The translations under genes were made by a program, and so were the position numbers. This document shows, in pieces, positions 34,151 through 46,049 of a stretch of 64,000 nt of DNA. The stretch is from NCBI GenBank assembly GCA_028673005.1, contig CM054120.1, forward strand, positions 55,488,057 through 55,552,056, given 5' to 3'. Source of the DNA: Tanypteryx hageni (taxonomy: Eukaryota; Arthropoda; Insecta; Odonata; Petaluridae). How positions within the stretch are numbered: the stretch's first letter is position 1; every line of letters starts with the position of its first letter. Under the pieces are notes generated by a model. It made no database searches. It saw only the letters and a list, made by a program, of their open reading frames with translations, and was not told where the DNA came from.

Positions 34151-36699
34151 GCTAATGCGCGTGAAGTTTTGGCACCGTGATTCGGGTCGAGTTCGAAAGC
34201 CGGACGTTTGAGAGACTCACGATTGAGGAGTGGAAGTTTGTGGGGCAGAACTCCCGACTCCGGGTTTTTTACGAGCAAAACATTTACGAGCTGACTTTAT
34301 TTTTAGAGAGGAAGATTTTAAATTTCGAGGTTGGTTTATTTTTTTTAAGGTTTCTTGGGTTTGAAATTTGAGAGCATAACCTTTCGGGAAATGGATTTGG
34401 GACTATCGATATTGGCATTTTCTGCGTCAGTGATTTCTCTATTAGAATTTTGGGGGGCGAACTTTAATGTACAAACGCCGAAAAATATTTTAATTGAAAT
34501 TTAACGGTCGAGCTGTCTCTAAAGCGACCACAGAATGTATTCGCTATTGTCCAAGGAGTCCAACCAGAATAATAAAATGTTATAAGGCTATTTTTTAATC
34601 AGCAGAAAAAAGTGTAGAGAACTACATTCCAAAACCTAAGTTAAAATGCGTAGTGCGTTAAATGTTATTAATGATCTGGTACAGTATACCACACGTAGTG
34701 TTGGTAGCAAGTAGCGTGAGCTTATGGAATTCGTGACATACACAGAGAGAGTTCAATGCTAAACAAGTAAAGAAAGAACTGCAAAATCAGATACCAACAG
34801 TACTTTTTATTTAGAATACTAACAAAAATATTCGGACCTCCTCTCTCTCCTTGTCATTTTAACATACCCATGCGCAATAAAAGTTGTAATATTTTATTTA
34901 TCCGTTTTGAAAGTAAACTGAACGTATGTAGGAAATTATTGTATATTTTTAGCTACGTAAAGAAAGAAACTTTACCATAAGGGGCTTGTCAAATTCTGAT
35001 AAAACGCAAACGAACAGATGGACGGATCCCAAATACATATCTGTCATCAGCAAAACTTATCCTGAAAACTTAGCTTCCTAGCTCTTCTCGTTCTCTCAAA
35101 TTTTTGTTGACGGCTGGACGTACGTACAAATTAAAAATATCGATTAAATAAAGTGCTAATTTTGATAGATACTAGCTGTGCCTCGGTTATCGTTGATATT
35201 TAGTCTTTCACACAATGTATTAAATTAGTATTACCCGTTACTAAACCCGGGGCCTTAAGGGCGCGCCTTTCACACCTAGTGAACCGCATGGGGCACTCGA
35301 GTGCGTTTTATAGGGCACGCAAAAAGAAATTTAACAAAAATTCATATAATATACATTCCAATTATGACAATAAATCATTAGATATTGGAATTTTAACTCT
35401 AAAAAACGCATTTAGAATATTGTACTTATTTTTACTGATATGATACGTCAGAATCTCTAGTCTGGGGCGAATATAATTTCCTATAGCTAAGGCTTGGGTA
35501 ATGCTGGTCTCTATTTCTCGACTAATGAATATCAATACGAAGTTTGAACAATTTAGCATAATTTTGGATATTGAAATCAGGTCACCGCGGGATTATCGGA
35601 AATTTAAAAACTACTTTTTAAAGAATGATTCACAAAATAATCCGGCTATGGATAACCGAAGCATACAAATCTTCTGTAAAAATAAATTGTTGAAATCCTC
35701 CTCTTCTCCTCACTATCTTTTCGTATAATTTTAAAACTATCACATGCCATTTGGTGCCGCAGTAGAAATTCTCCGAACAGAGGCAATAAAAATCGTTTGG
35801 GGTCACTTTTCTGAATAAAGGGTTGGTGGTCGTCGGGTGTGGCTGTTCCAGGAGAAAGGGCCTGGGGAGGTTGGGAATAGTGCGGTACGAACCACAAAGT
35901 CAATATAAAATCGCGGATAAGAGATGTATGAATGGAAATAATAAAACTGATGTTAACTTCTTCAACTTCAGTATGCTTAAAACTTTTAATATTTCGTCGC
36001 ACTTCAAACGTTTCCATTGGATATCCAGATGAATGTACGTCAAATTGCGAGATAAGAACATGTCGTTTTTTTCGTCAAAAATATTCGAACTGTATTGAAA
36101 AGTTGCATCTAAGTTTAGGAAATTCTATAAATTTTCGAGCCTATATTATAAATTATTATTCGCCCAAAGATTAATGTTAACAATTAAATATTTTCGAGAC
36201 CAAAATAAAAGAATATAAGGAAGTTGTTTCCAAAACACACAAATAAACGGAGAGAATGCCACGTTACACATGTTTCATTTACCTAACAGATTTAAAGATA
36301 ACACACCATTTACTTCGTCGCACTAATTTAGAAGCGTTATGAACTACAACGGAAAAGTTATGGTAAGTAATAAACCAATACGTTAAACAATAATCTAATT
36401 AATGTTCGTGAGAGAGGAAGGCTTTCATTCCATTATACGCACAATACTTAATGATATCTCGGACGTCAGTAAATTATATGCATGGAAACATTAAATACGG
36501 AATAGTATTCCAACAAGGCACAAATTCACGGGATAAACAACGCTCTTCAAAAGGTATTGTGAAAATGTTTGCATTTTTGGACTCACCATCTCCTGGTGGA
36601 CGAGGATAAGACGAGCAGTAGTTGTGGGGATGAGACCAGTTAAGACGCGTTTTCTCACACCTGTTGATCCTGCTCTCAATGCTTATCTGCGGCTTTTAC
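34151..36699. other. non-coding AT-rich stretch
   Basis: No gene was recognised. The overlapping frames at 35646-36032 on both strands lack domains. A GC-rich patch near 35245-35325 (ACCCGGGGCCTTAAGGGCGC) may be another hAT remnant, without ends. Confidence 0.35.
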
Positions 36700-36785
36700 A
36701 GTTTTAGCAATAACGGAAAGCTGTTGAGTTCGCTACATTTCTAGGCACGGAGACCACACTCCACTAACCCCTGCACCACATGTCT
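36700..36785 (-). repeat. possible tRNA-derived SINE head
   Basis: Minus strand: an A-box-like TGGTGCAGGGG (36778-36768) and a weak B-box-like TAGCGAACTC (36735-36726) are separated by tRNA-like spacing of about 43 bp. The acceptor stem is not recognisable. Confidence 0.4.
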
Positions 36786-38095
36786 ACGACATCTGTGCAG
36801 TGTTGCCACAGACGAATGCTAGGGGCTTCCTTTCGCAATAAAAGCCCTTCTCTGAAATCCGCCCAACCTAAAAGAAGATTGCATTCTTTCAAATACCCCA
36901 AGGCATTTCAGTTTTGGTCTCAGAAATATATTTTCGAAAGAGAACTACTACATGCTTTGCTCCATTATCTTATGAATATCATACATAAGACGTAAATTTT
37001 TGCCTTCGTAAATAATTTCCGATTGATGAAGATGGAATGAATTTATGTTTGAATGTTGCAAAAGCAAGTAGCATAAAAATAATATCATACTAGTTGCATT
37101 AAAATATTAATAATATTGTTGTAATTATTTCAGTTACAATTGCTCGTTTGAATTCTGCCGGACTCGGAGAGAAAAAAATTTAGTAATATCCTAAAACCAA
37201 AATACTAAAAATAATTGGACATATCGATATTTGAAGTAAGATTTTACGATGGAGTTCCCTAACATTATACAGAGCAGCGTTTGTCTTTTTATGAAGATGG
37301 CATAGTTTCCCGTCCATCCGCTTTCAAACAACACCGTATGTTACGGCAAGTACAATTTTCAATTAAAGGCGTTTTATTTCTTTTGAAGTAACTTTGAAGA
37401 TCGTTAACCTACGTTTCACCTCATTGTAATTTATATTATATCGGTCAAGCGTATTTAATTTCATTAAAGTTTCGAAAAATAAATATTTTACCAACTAAAA
37501 TGAAAACAGCATTTTCACGGAATGCTTACGCTGTTTGAGCTTCCACATGTTATGGGAGTTTAGTGTACTACCTGTTAATGCAGAAATTTCACCCGAGCGT
37601 ACGTCAAGAGTAGGAATTGAACGGGTGCAATAAAGTGTTAAAGATTATAATTTTCCCTTCTTACTTCGTCTTTCATGCACGGCTTCGGAATTAAAATATG
37701 CGATGTTACGATTAAAAATAATGTTATAAAATTGATAAATGAACAAAAAATGAGAATTTTAAGGTCATAAACTTGAGTTATCTATATTAAAGCATTCATT
37801 TATCAGTGGCGACTATTAAAAAAATGCTTTAGGAGGTACGCCAGCAAGAAGGTTAAAAACCCGTGTTAATACATTTTCAAAACTGACCACAAAATACTTT
37901 GCGGGGCCAAAATGAAGAATAAATTGATATACAAAAATGAAAAATTATGGCTCTCAGTTAATAAATAAGCTGTGAGATTCTTAACTAAATCATTCGAGTT
38001 ATAAATGCAACGGATAAAATCTTTCCACACTCGAGGCATCATTGACTGCTGGTTTTCCTGTCATTGCATCATCAGGTATTAGAATGAGTTCCATT
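36786..38095. other. non-coding, unassigned
   Basis: A lone CAGTGGCGACTATT at 37805 resembles the hAT terminus at 46050, but no partner or target duplication was seen. The rest shows nothing recognisable. Confidence 0.35.
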
Positions 38096-38993
38096 CAGCG
38101 GCGAACTTCTGCCTAGGCAAACTAGGCAGCTGCCTAGGGCCCCAACCTTGGCCGAAATGGTACACATTGAGGACCCAGGACACGGAAAATAATGTCAATT
38201 TTTTCGAACGAAATAGAAAATAATTGACCATTTTTAATTTTTTGATAAGTCAAGTGGCAACACTGTGTTTGTGTTCTTTGTTTGTTTTGCATCGCACATG
38301 ACTTTATTCAATAACTTGTCACTACTTGTCAGTTCGCGTTGAAAGTGTGTGTTAGAAAGTTGTATCAATTTCAATTTTGCGGCTCAAAGGTTTTATCTTC
38401 CACGCGAATTTGCTGAGGTTAATTAAGGTTGCGATACGAGTAGTGTTGGCGACGGAAGCTAAAGAATGTGATAGAATTTTCTATTGTAGCTGAGGCTACA
38501 GGGGAAAAAGTGTTGTCGTCACTGGAGCTATACAAGTTCATCCTGGAAAAAGGCTTTTTGGACATTTATCCAAACGTGGGAATAGCGCTCCGGATGCTGT
38601 TGTGTACAACAGGGTCAAACTATTCGGCAGAACGGTCGTTTTCAGCGCTAAAGAGACTAAAGAATTATTTAAGATCTACCACAGAAGAGAACAGGATTAA
38701 TTCACTCTATGTGCTGTACATTGAGTCAGAAATAACGCAGTCTGTGGACTATAGTGAGGTCATCCGTTCCTTTGCAGAGAAGAAAGTTCGTCGCGTGGCA
38801 ATGTAATCTTGTTATTATATGTAAATGTAAAAATTATAGTGTGTAAAAAAGTATAGTTGGTATTTGTCTATTTAATTTCTAAGTCTGCTTTCTATTTTCT
38901 ACAGTCAAAGTACGTTAAATAAATAAAAAATAAAAGTAAAGTTTGTTTTTTGCTAAATTACCTAGGGGCCCTGGGTCTCTATGTCCGGGCCTG
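38096..38993 (+). mobile_element. internally deleted hAT element with exact 8-bp target duplication
   Basis: An 898-bp element starting CAGCGGCGAACTTCTGCC and ending, reverse-complemented, CAGGCCCGGACATAG. It is flanked on both sides by GTTCCATT (38088-38095 and 38994-39001), an exact 8-bp duplication. CTAGG/GGCCC-rich subterminal segments lie inside both ends. The interior retains only the transposase C-terminus. Confidence 0.9.
38468..38806 (+). pseudogene. hAT transposase C-terminal dimerisation domain
   Basis: The 112-codon frame contains LRMLLCTTGSNYSAERSFSA followed by LKRLKNYLRSTTEENRINSL, the classic hAT dimerisation signature (SAERSFS.LKRLKNYLRST....R...L). It sits inside the 898-bp element and ends at a natural stop. 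The DNA-binding and RNase H-like catalytic domains have been deleted. The frame itself is undamaged, which suggests a young deletion derivative or one duplicated recently. Any function as a free dimerisation fragment is speculation. Confidence 0.85.
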
Positions 38994-39001
38994 GTTCCAT
39001 T

Positions 39002-42000
39002 GGCTGATTATTTAAAAAGAGAGGGAGCAGGATAGAGAAAAAATACTGTTATGTTTCCTTCTTTCAGTCCTATCATTTTTTCTTGCCAAATGCAACTTAT
39101 ATTCATCTCACTCACCAAATTTCAGTAAATCATCCTGTTTTGATATTTTAAGCCCATTGTTCTCAATATCTCAACTGCTATTTTCTTCAGCAATTTATAA
39201 TTTCAACAATTAATTTTTTGATGCCATATTGAAACTTAGCAATGTTATTCATTTTAGCTAGATAGTGCCTATTGTTAACTGTATTGGTTTCTAGTAAATC
39301 ATCATTGGTTTTACTTTTTGGAGTTTAATGTATAAATAATTTTTTTTGTTCAAGATTTAACAATGATTACATTGATTTTAACATTTCCCACTAATGTAGG
39401 AATTTAAAAATTTTCTTTTTCAAAAATCCACTTCATTCAAATTATTTAGGGACAGACACAATAAAAATTAAGTAGACTTTCAATTATAGCGATGGAGTAT
39501 TAAAGAGTTTGTAAATTTTATTCAAAGAAGTGATTGATGAGTTAGCATATTTTGATTTGTGGCAACAGAGGTTCCTCCACTAATAATTGCCCCAATTATT
39601 TCTCATGCAATTATACATTCATTCCCACCATTGGTTAACATGACAGCATAAAGGATAGAAGGAAATTTTTGAAAAAATCAAAGGTGGCTGAGTATCAAGA
39701 AGGGGATTTGAACATAAAAATTGATAATAAAAAACTAAATCAAATTGAATGGGATAAAAATCTTAAACTTTATAACAAGAAATGCATAACTCACAAATGA
39801 AAACAGGCCATGAATAACCTAAGAAAACGTTACATCTAGCTGAATGAAATGTTTTTCAACAATTAAAATGAATGAAGAGCTATGGAAGAAATCGATGAAA
39901 TGCTATGCATGGAATATTGGTTTATCTGGAGATTTCAAACACTTAAATCACTGGAATTCATCTATTAGATCACTTAAAGAAAGAAAAAGGGGTTAAGGGG
40001 TTTGAAGGACAGGGCAATATGGAGGGCCCAGTTTAGCCTATAATCACAGACCATTTGTCAAATAATGGTCCATATTCCTTCCTACCTTAATCCTTACCCT
40101 CTTTATTTCTTTGCCTATCCTCTCCATACTTAAATCTTTCATTAATGAAATTACATTGCTTTCTAATGATATTATAAGAGCAAAACTGGTCATCAGTAAT
40201 ATTTTCCGTAAGAGAATTAAAGATTTTGTTATATAGACAAATGAAGGTATAACTGTGCAAATTAATTGTTTTATAAATATAATTTAATTGAGCCATATAT
40301 CTATTGTTGATGTTATCATATCTCATATATACATACATGCCACTTCTCATCCTCTAAATTGCCCAGGATAGAAGACATCTTTGATTATACTTAATGATTA
40401 AGTTTCCATTAATGTTAGCATGGTATTTTACAGCAAATCCTTCTTATTGAAAAAAAGGATTGACTCGGTGGCATAACTACAATGGCACAGAAGGGTTGGC
40501 CATGCACAGGCCAAAGCACTGAAGGGGCCTATGAATGCCCAAGCTAAATCTATTTTTATCCTTAAGAAATAAATGTCTGAATAAGAAAAGTAAATCGTTT
40601 CATTAAAAGGATAAAAAGAAAAAAAAGCTTGGCTCATCTGCAGCATTCAGTCACTAGCCCATGCTCCTCTTGCTTCATCTACCTTGGTACTTGTGCCTCG
40701 CTTTAAAGTTATTTGCTTTTCACACAATCATCGCATGTTATAGAACAGATTTATTAATAAACTGGTAAGTGAACAAATTATTGGGATGAACTTTTTTTAT
40801 AAACTCTGTTATATGCATTCATCCGATATATCCTCCTATATATATTTTGCTATTTCTGATGCAAAATGGAGGGCCAGGAGCTGATTGTCACTTTTAGAAG
40901 AGGTGAGAGCTTGGAGGCACACACAGCAAATGGCAGGCGGGGCAATGGAGGGCTGGGGAATAGATGTAAGAGAGGGGAATACCAGGAGAGGGGGAAGCAG
41001 CAGATTTAGTATTTAATTTGGGATACTTTGTTGCTAAAAAGTTCATCACATTCTCTCGATGTTTGACTGTTATTTTTTGCTTGTTCATTTGTTATTGTTT
41101 TTGTTAGTTTGTCTTTATACATATTATTTTTTTCTTAGTTAGTTGTTCTTCATTGTGGTTCTTTTTTCGTTGTTCATTCTTTGCTTGTCTTTTTGTTTGT
41201 CATCGTTGTACATACTTTGCTATTTGTTGTTGTCGGTTCATTTGCACCAACAAAAGTTTTACCATTATTGTATTGGAGACTGCTGATTCATGATTTTGAC
41301 ATATTCTGGTGATCATATATTCATTTTAATTAGATAGTCTAACACTACAAATTACAGGCCGAAAAATATTTTTTCATTGGATCGTTCAAGTTTGTTAAAT
41401 AAGGAAGGAAAGGAAACAAATAGAATACATTGTCTTTCAAGATAAAGGTGGTTTGCGATGATTGAGGCATGAAGAACCTGAGGCTCCATAGTGAATAATA
41501 AATAGTACATACTTAATAAGCAGGTCTCCCAGGGTATCCGTGAGTTTCATATCTGCAGTTTCACGCATTTGCAAGTTGTTTTATGTTATTTGCTAATTTT
41601 TTCTCCTAAGCCACTTACTGTAATTTACCTAAAAATATTTCATACTATTTGTCCATTATAAAAGATTTTGGTGACCTGAATAATTTACTTTTCAATTTTA
41701 CAATTTGGAGGATTTGTCAAAACTCAAATATTTTTTAAGTGATGCTCTACCTTGAAGACCTTCAATTAAAGTGAAATAATAATATTCTAGGTTTTGATAT
41801 TCAAACTTAAGTTATGTAAATAAATAGTAATGAATTGAAAATATGACACCAAAATCTTTTATAATGTACAACTAGTATGAAATATTTTTCTTGTTTTCTC
41901 TTTTTAAGGGCAGCTTCTTGTGAAACAATAAAAGATTTTTTTTTAATTATTTTAAAAATTCTTATTCTTTTCTGTTCACCTTGATGGGTCCTTTTGCTTT

Positions 42001-42625
42001 ACCTTTTGTCCAAGACCACTAATGTCCAATTACACTAATGAATTGACAATCATGCATGAAAAGATTTTCCCAAGTTATACATTTTACCAATTGCCAAATC
42101 AATCAAGATTTCATAGTTAAAAAATTAGGATTTTGGCATTTTTCAAATTTAAACTTATAAACTTTTTAAACAAGACCTGAAGTATTTTGAGTGGACCAGG
42201 GATCTCAAAACCCATGGCATGCATTTTTGCAGCCTGCAAATTAAGTTATTTTATACTTCATGGCTCAAACTCTACTTTTTTCTTATAAGGCATTTCACAC
42301 TTGTCTTTTTAAATAATTTAAGAAATTTAAAATGTATATTGAATCAACATTTAAAATATATTATTAGCTTATTGATCATTCCCATTTATAAAATCCCTAC
42401 ATAGTTTGGGTACTGAAACATGGTCTTCCCATATTTCTCAAGTTTCTGAAGGACCAAACCCTTAATGTCTAATGTAGTTTTTTTATAATGAATGGGTTTA
42501 AGAATACATCATAGGGTTGGAGCAATTTCTCTCCTTGCAGAAGGATTGAGTGTATATCTAAAAAATATAAATACTGTGTGGACTGGGAAATTTTGAAATG
42601 CAGACGGTGGCTTTGGTATATTGCT
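39002..42625. other. non-coding stretch with T-rich low complexity
   Basis: No gene was recognised. About 41060-41250 is a degenerate T/G-rich run (TTGTT, TTTTT). A phrase CAGGGATCTCAAAACCC near 42199 resembles a hAT left end, and GTTTGAGAACCACTG near 45325 could be its right end with the piggyBac at 42626 nested between. No target duplication supports this. Confidence 0.35.
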
Positions 42626-42637
42626 TTAACCCCTTGG

Positions 42638-42712
42638 CACTGGACTCGGTACATGGTACCAATGCACCTGATGCCCCTATTTGCGGTTGTTGGTACCACA
42701 TACCGACCAGTG
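42638..42712. repeat. subterminal hairpin of the piggyBac left end
   Basis: CACTGGACTCGGTAC..GGTACCAA pairs with TTGGTACCACATACCGACC..AGTG around a 27-nt loop, with a 2-nt indel and few mismatches. Probably a transposase-binding palindrome. Confidence 0.75.
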
Positions 42713-43033
42713 CCCTATCCTATTTAAATATTTTCTGGGCCTCTTTCCTCTGGTTATGTAAGACATAATGGCATCCTTTTTCTTCTGGAAGGTTTTAGCT
42801 TTATAAACAGCTACTTTGGTTACATGGTTTTGCACTCAAAGCATTAAAAAAAATCTTTATCTTATCTTCTCACTCCTCGAGCTAGCCTTTTGACTCAACT
42901 CAGGGTGTTTAGGCTTGGCATTAATTTCCAAGCTGTTTATGCTTGCTTGCCATCTGTTTCATCTCACTCTTAATGAAGTACAGGATCAGCATTTCTTCTC
43001 GTAGAGCCAGTCCTTAGTCAAAAGCATTTTTTC

Positions 43034-44764
43034 ATGAGTGGAAGTATGAAAAATTCTCTTCTTCTTAGCCCTATTTCAAAAGGTATGGCTTCTCATAGTA
43101 GTGAACAATTTCTGGATGAAGAAGTAATACAATTTCTTGATGAAAATGAAGAAGAAAAATTTTCTAATGGTTCTGGCAGTGATAAATCTAGTGAGATTGA
43201 GTTAGACTTTAAGTCTCATGACCTACCTCAACAGTCAGAAAGTAAAGACAAAGGTGATGGTCGTCCATTGAGTGAGGCTGAAGTTTATCCAACTTCTTGA
43301 ATTTGGTCAGATATTGATGAAGGTAATATTCCGCAAATATCCCTTTATTGGTGAATTTGGCCCTACTGTTCCTATTGCTAATGTTCTTCAGTCTTTTACA
43401 AACATTTATGATGCATACCTGATTGAGATTATTGTTTTGGAGACTAATAGGTATGCTGAAAATCATTTAAAAAATAAAAAGCTGTCTTCTAGATCTTGAC
43501 TAAATAAATGGGAACCTGTTTCTTCATCAGAAATATATGTTTATTTGGGACTAATTATGTTGATGGTATCATCCAAAAGCCTACTCTTCATTCTTGCTTT
43601 TCTAAAAATCTAATGTTGGAAACAACTATTTTACCTAAAACCATGTCTCAAAATTTTTCCATTTTGTTGATAATTCGAAAATTGTAAGTTACACAGGCAG
43701 CAAGAAACTTTTCAAAATTCAGCCAATTATTAATTATTTAAATTGTAAATTTCAGAATAACTAATTGCCAAAGAAAAATATTGCTGTAGATGAATCTCAT
43801 ACACTTTGGAAAGGTCGTTTGTCTTTCAAGCAGCATATTCCTTTGAAATCATTAAAATTTGTAATAAAAACATTCGAACTTTTTGAATCTGAAACCAGAT
43901 ATCTTTGGAGTTTTATTGTTTAATCTGTCTCAGGTTCCACAATTTCACTTTCAGAAACACCAGACGGACTGAAAACATCAGCAATAGTAATCAAATTGTT
44001 TGAATCTTTATTTAGAAAAGGCTATACGTTATGGATGGACAAATACTATAATTCACCAGATTTGGCAAAATTTCTGTTAATTCGTGGAACAAATGTTGCT
44101 GGAACTTTATGTTTGTGTTGGAAAAATGTACCAACTGAAATAAAAGCTGCCAAATTGAAGAAGGATGAACATGTAGGTAAAGTAAGCAATAAGGTTATGG
44201 TATTGAAATGGAAGGATAAAAAGAACTTAGCATTTATATCAACATTCCATTCCAATAATTTTCAGAAAATGGATGATAAATTTAAATCTGTTTGCATTTT
44301 AGAATACAATAAAGCAATGGGGGGAGTGGATCTGAAAGATCAAAAACTTCAGCCTTACCTCTTAGAGCATAAAAAAGTTGCAAATGGTATGTAAAATTGT
44401 TTAGACGCCTTTTTAATGTTTCGGTACATAATTCATTAATAATGTATAATACTTGTCAAAATAAGATGGACCACCTGAGCTTTCATATAACTTTAATCCA
44501 ACAACTTCTCGAAAAATATGGGAGTGTATCAGAATCGCCAAGTGCAGTAAGGCCATCGTTAAATCCGTCACTTTGCCATTTATTTGAGAGGCACTTCACA
44601 GAAAACTATTAGCAACAGGCAAAAAATCTAGGCCACAAAGAAGATGTGTTGTGTGTTCTGCAAAAGGGAAAAAGAAATTAACGGTGTATTGGTGCTCTGA
44701 GTGTAATGTAGGCCTTTGTTTGGAAGGTTGTTTCAAGATCTTCCATACAGAACAGAATTTTTAG
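43034..44764 (+). pseudogene. piggyBac transposase (frameshifted)
   Basis: DDD transposase that moves the element by cut-and-paste at TTAA. The ATG at 43034 starts an acidic Ser/Glu-rich N-terminus. A shift near 43300 leads to FIGEFGPTVPIANVLQSF and ETNRYAENHLKNKK. Then come VDESHTLWKGRLSFKQHIPL (first catalytic Asp, about 43790), KGYTLWMDKYYNSPDLAKF (second Asp, about 44036), NKAMGGVDLKDQKLQPYLLE (third Asp, about 44330) and, after another shift near 44385, KLFRRLFNVSVHNSL. The C-terminal cysteine-rich domain (CVVC, CSEC, GLC, FKIFHT) ends at the stop 44762-44764. At least one in-frame stop (43497) and three frameshifts make it inactive. All three catalytic Asp codons and the Cys-rich domain remain. 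Confidence 0.93.
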
Positions 44765-45006
44765 GAAACCTCATTATTTGAAGAGCATTTATATTGGATT
44801 ACACTTGGATAAAAAGTAAGTAAAATATATTTTACATACAAAAACCATTTTTATTTAAAATTGTAAATTCTTGTAAGATTTAAATATCATTTTACCGAGA
44901 TAAAAATCATAATACAAGACGCTGCGCGAAGTTGTGTATTTCGCTAAATTTATAACTGTAAATAGGATCTTATCACGCGAAGACTTCCACCGAGTTGAAG
45001 GGTTAA

Positions 45007-46049
45007 TGAAGCCTGCAGATTTGGTGGAGGCCCTTCATGTCGCCCATGCATCAATGCAAGTTTGATATACCTGAGCTAGACAGTATCTACATTGTACTGT
45101 ACCCCAGGAGGGTGCAAAATTATTTCAGATGCAAGTGAAGTGTAGAAAAATAAAGTTTTCATAAATAATAAAAATTTATCAGGAAATATTTGGTAAGACA
45201 ATGTGATAAAAATTATTAATTTTTATATAAAATGAAGATATTTGCAATAAAGTTTCTTGTTTTTACAATTTTCAATTCAAAGGGGGATGCATGACTTACA
45301 AGGGGGTCACTACAATTGAAAGTTTGAGAACCACTGCTATAGAGCAGGGGTGCTTAACTATAATAATCCAAGAGGTTGATTAGCCAAAAATACACACACA
45401 CGGGTGCTCAGACCTTAGATACTTATTTTTAGCATCTATCTTTCTACACCATTTTCTTAGCATGATCTCCCAGCAATAAATGAGGTAGTTTCATAAAATT
45501 TTAATATCTCTCAAAACCTGCTGTAACAATACCAGAAATCATAAAATTAATTTTTTTAAAATTTGTAGGCATTGACCAATTGATCTCAACTCATTGGCTT
45601 TGTATGATGTAAGTACTCAAACCCACTGCAGGGTAGGTTGTGCATCACTCTCATGAAGTGTGCAGCATGTAAACAGTGATTTTTGCCTTTCAACACGCGT
45701 TTATTATTTTTTTAGTAGTTTAGTTTAATTTTAGTTTAGGACAATTTATAGTAGGGTTGAGTGGGGCTGTTTTGATCACGGGGTAATTTTGATTGCAATA
45801 AGAAAGTTGGCAGTCCTGTAACTGTAGTTCGTAATGTGAACACAAGATTCCCATCAGTAGTGAGTTAGAAGGCTTGTGATCACCTTGTTTAAGTTCATCG
45901 GCAATATTGCCAGTTTTCTTCATCCAGTTGCCTATTTACAATAAAAAGGTATGTATCATGCTATTTGGTATTGCTTCTGAATAATATTTCACAATATAAT
46001 ATAAGGCCTAACAGTTACATTATTAAGTATTTCAGCCTTGTGTTATGAT
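45007..46049. other. non-coding; hAT-like ends near 45325-45360
   Basis: GTTTGAGAACCACTG (ending about 45336) looks like a hAT right end, and 8 bp later CAGGGGTGCTTAAC looks like a left end. Neither partner was found. No gene was recognised; the 67-codon minus frame at 45720-45923 has no domain. Confidence 0.35.

Larger units (their letters stand above)
42626..45006 (+). mobile_element. piggyBac element (TTAA-flanked, 2.38 kb)
   Basis: The left end is TTAACCCCTTGGCACTGG (42626-) and the right end, reverse-complemented, is TTAACCCTTCAACTCGG, with TTAA at 42626-42629 and 45003-45006. The length and a single plus-strand transposase frame fit a full-length piggyBac. A large imperfect inverted repeat lies just inside the left end (42638-42662 with 42690-42712, sharing GGTACCAA / TTGGTACC). 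Confidence 0.92.

Noticed and set aside
35245..35330. GC-rich patch as a further hAT MITE
   Set aside because: It shares phrases such as GGGGCACTCGAGTGC with the 8.5-kb MITE, but I found no ends or target duplication.
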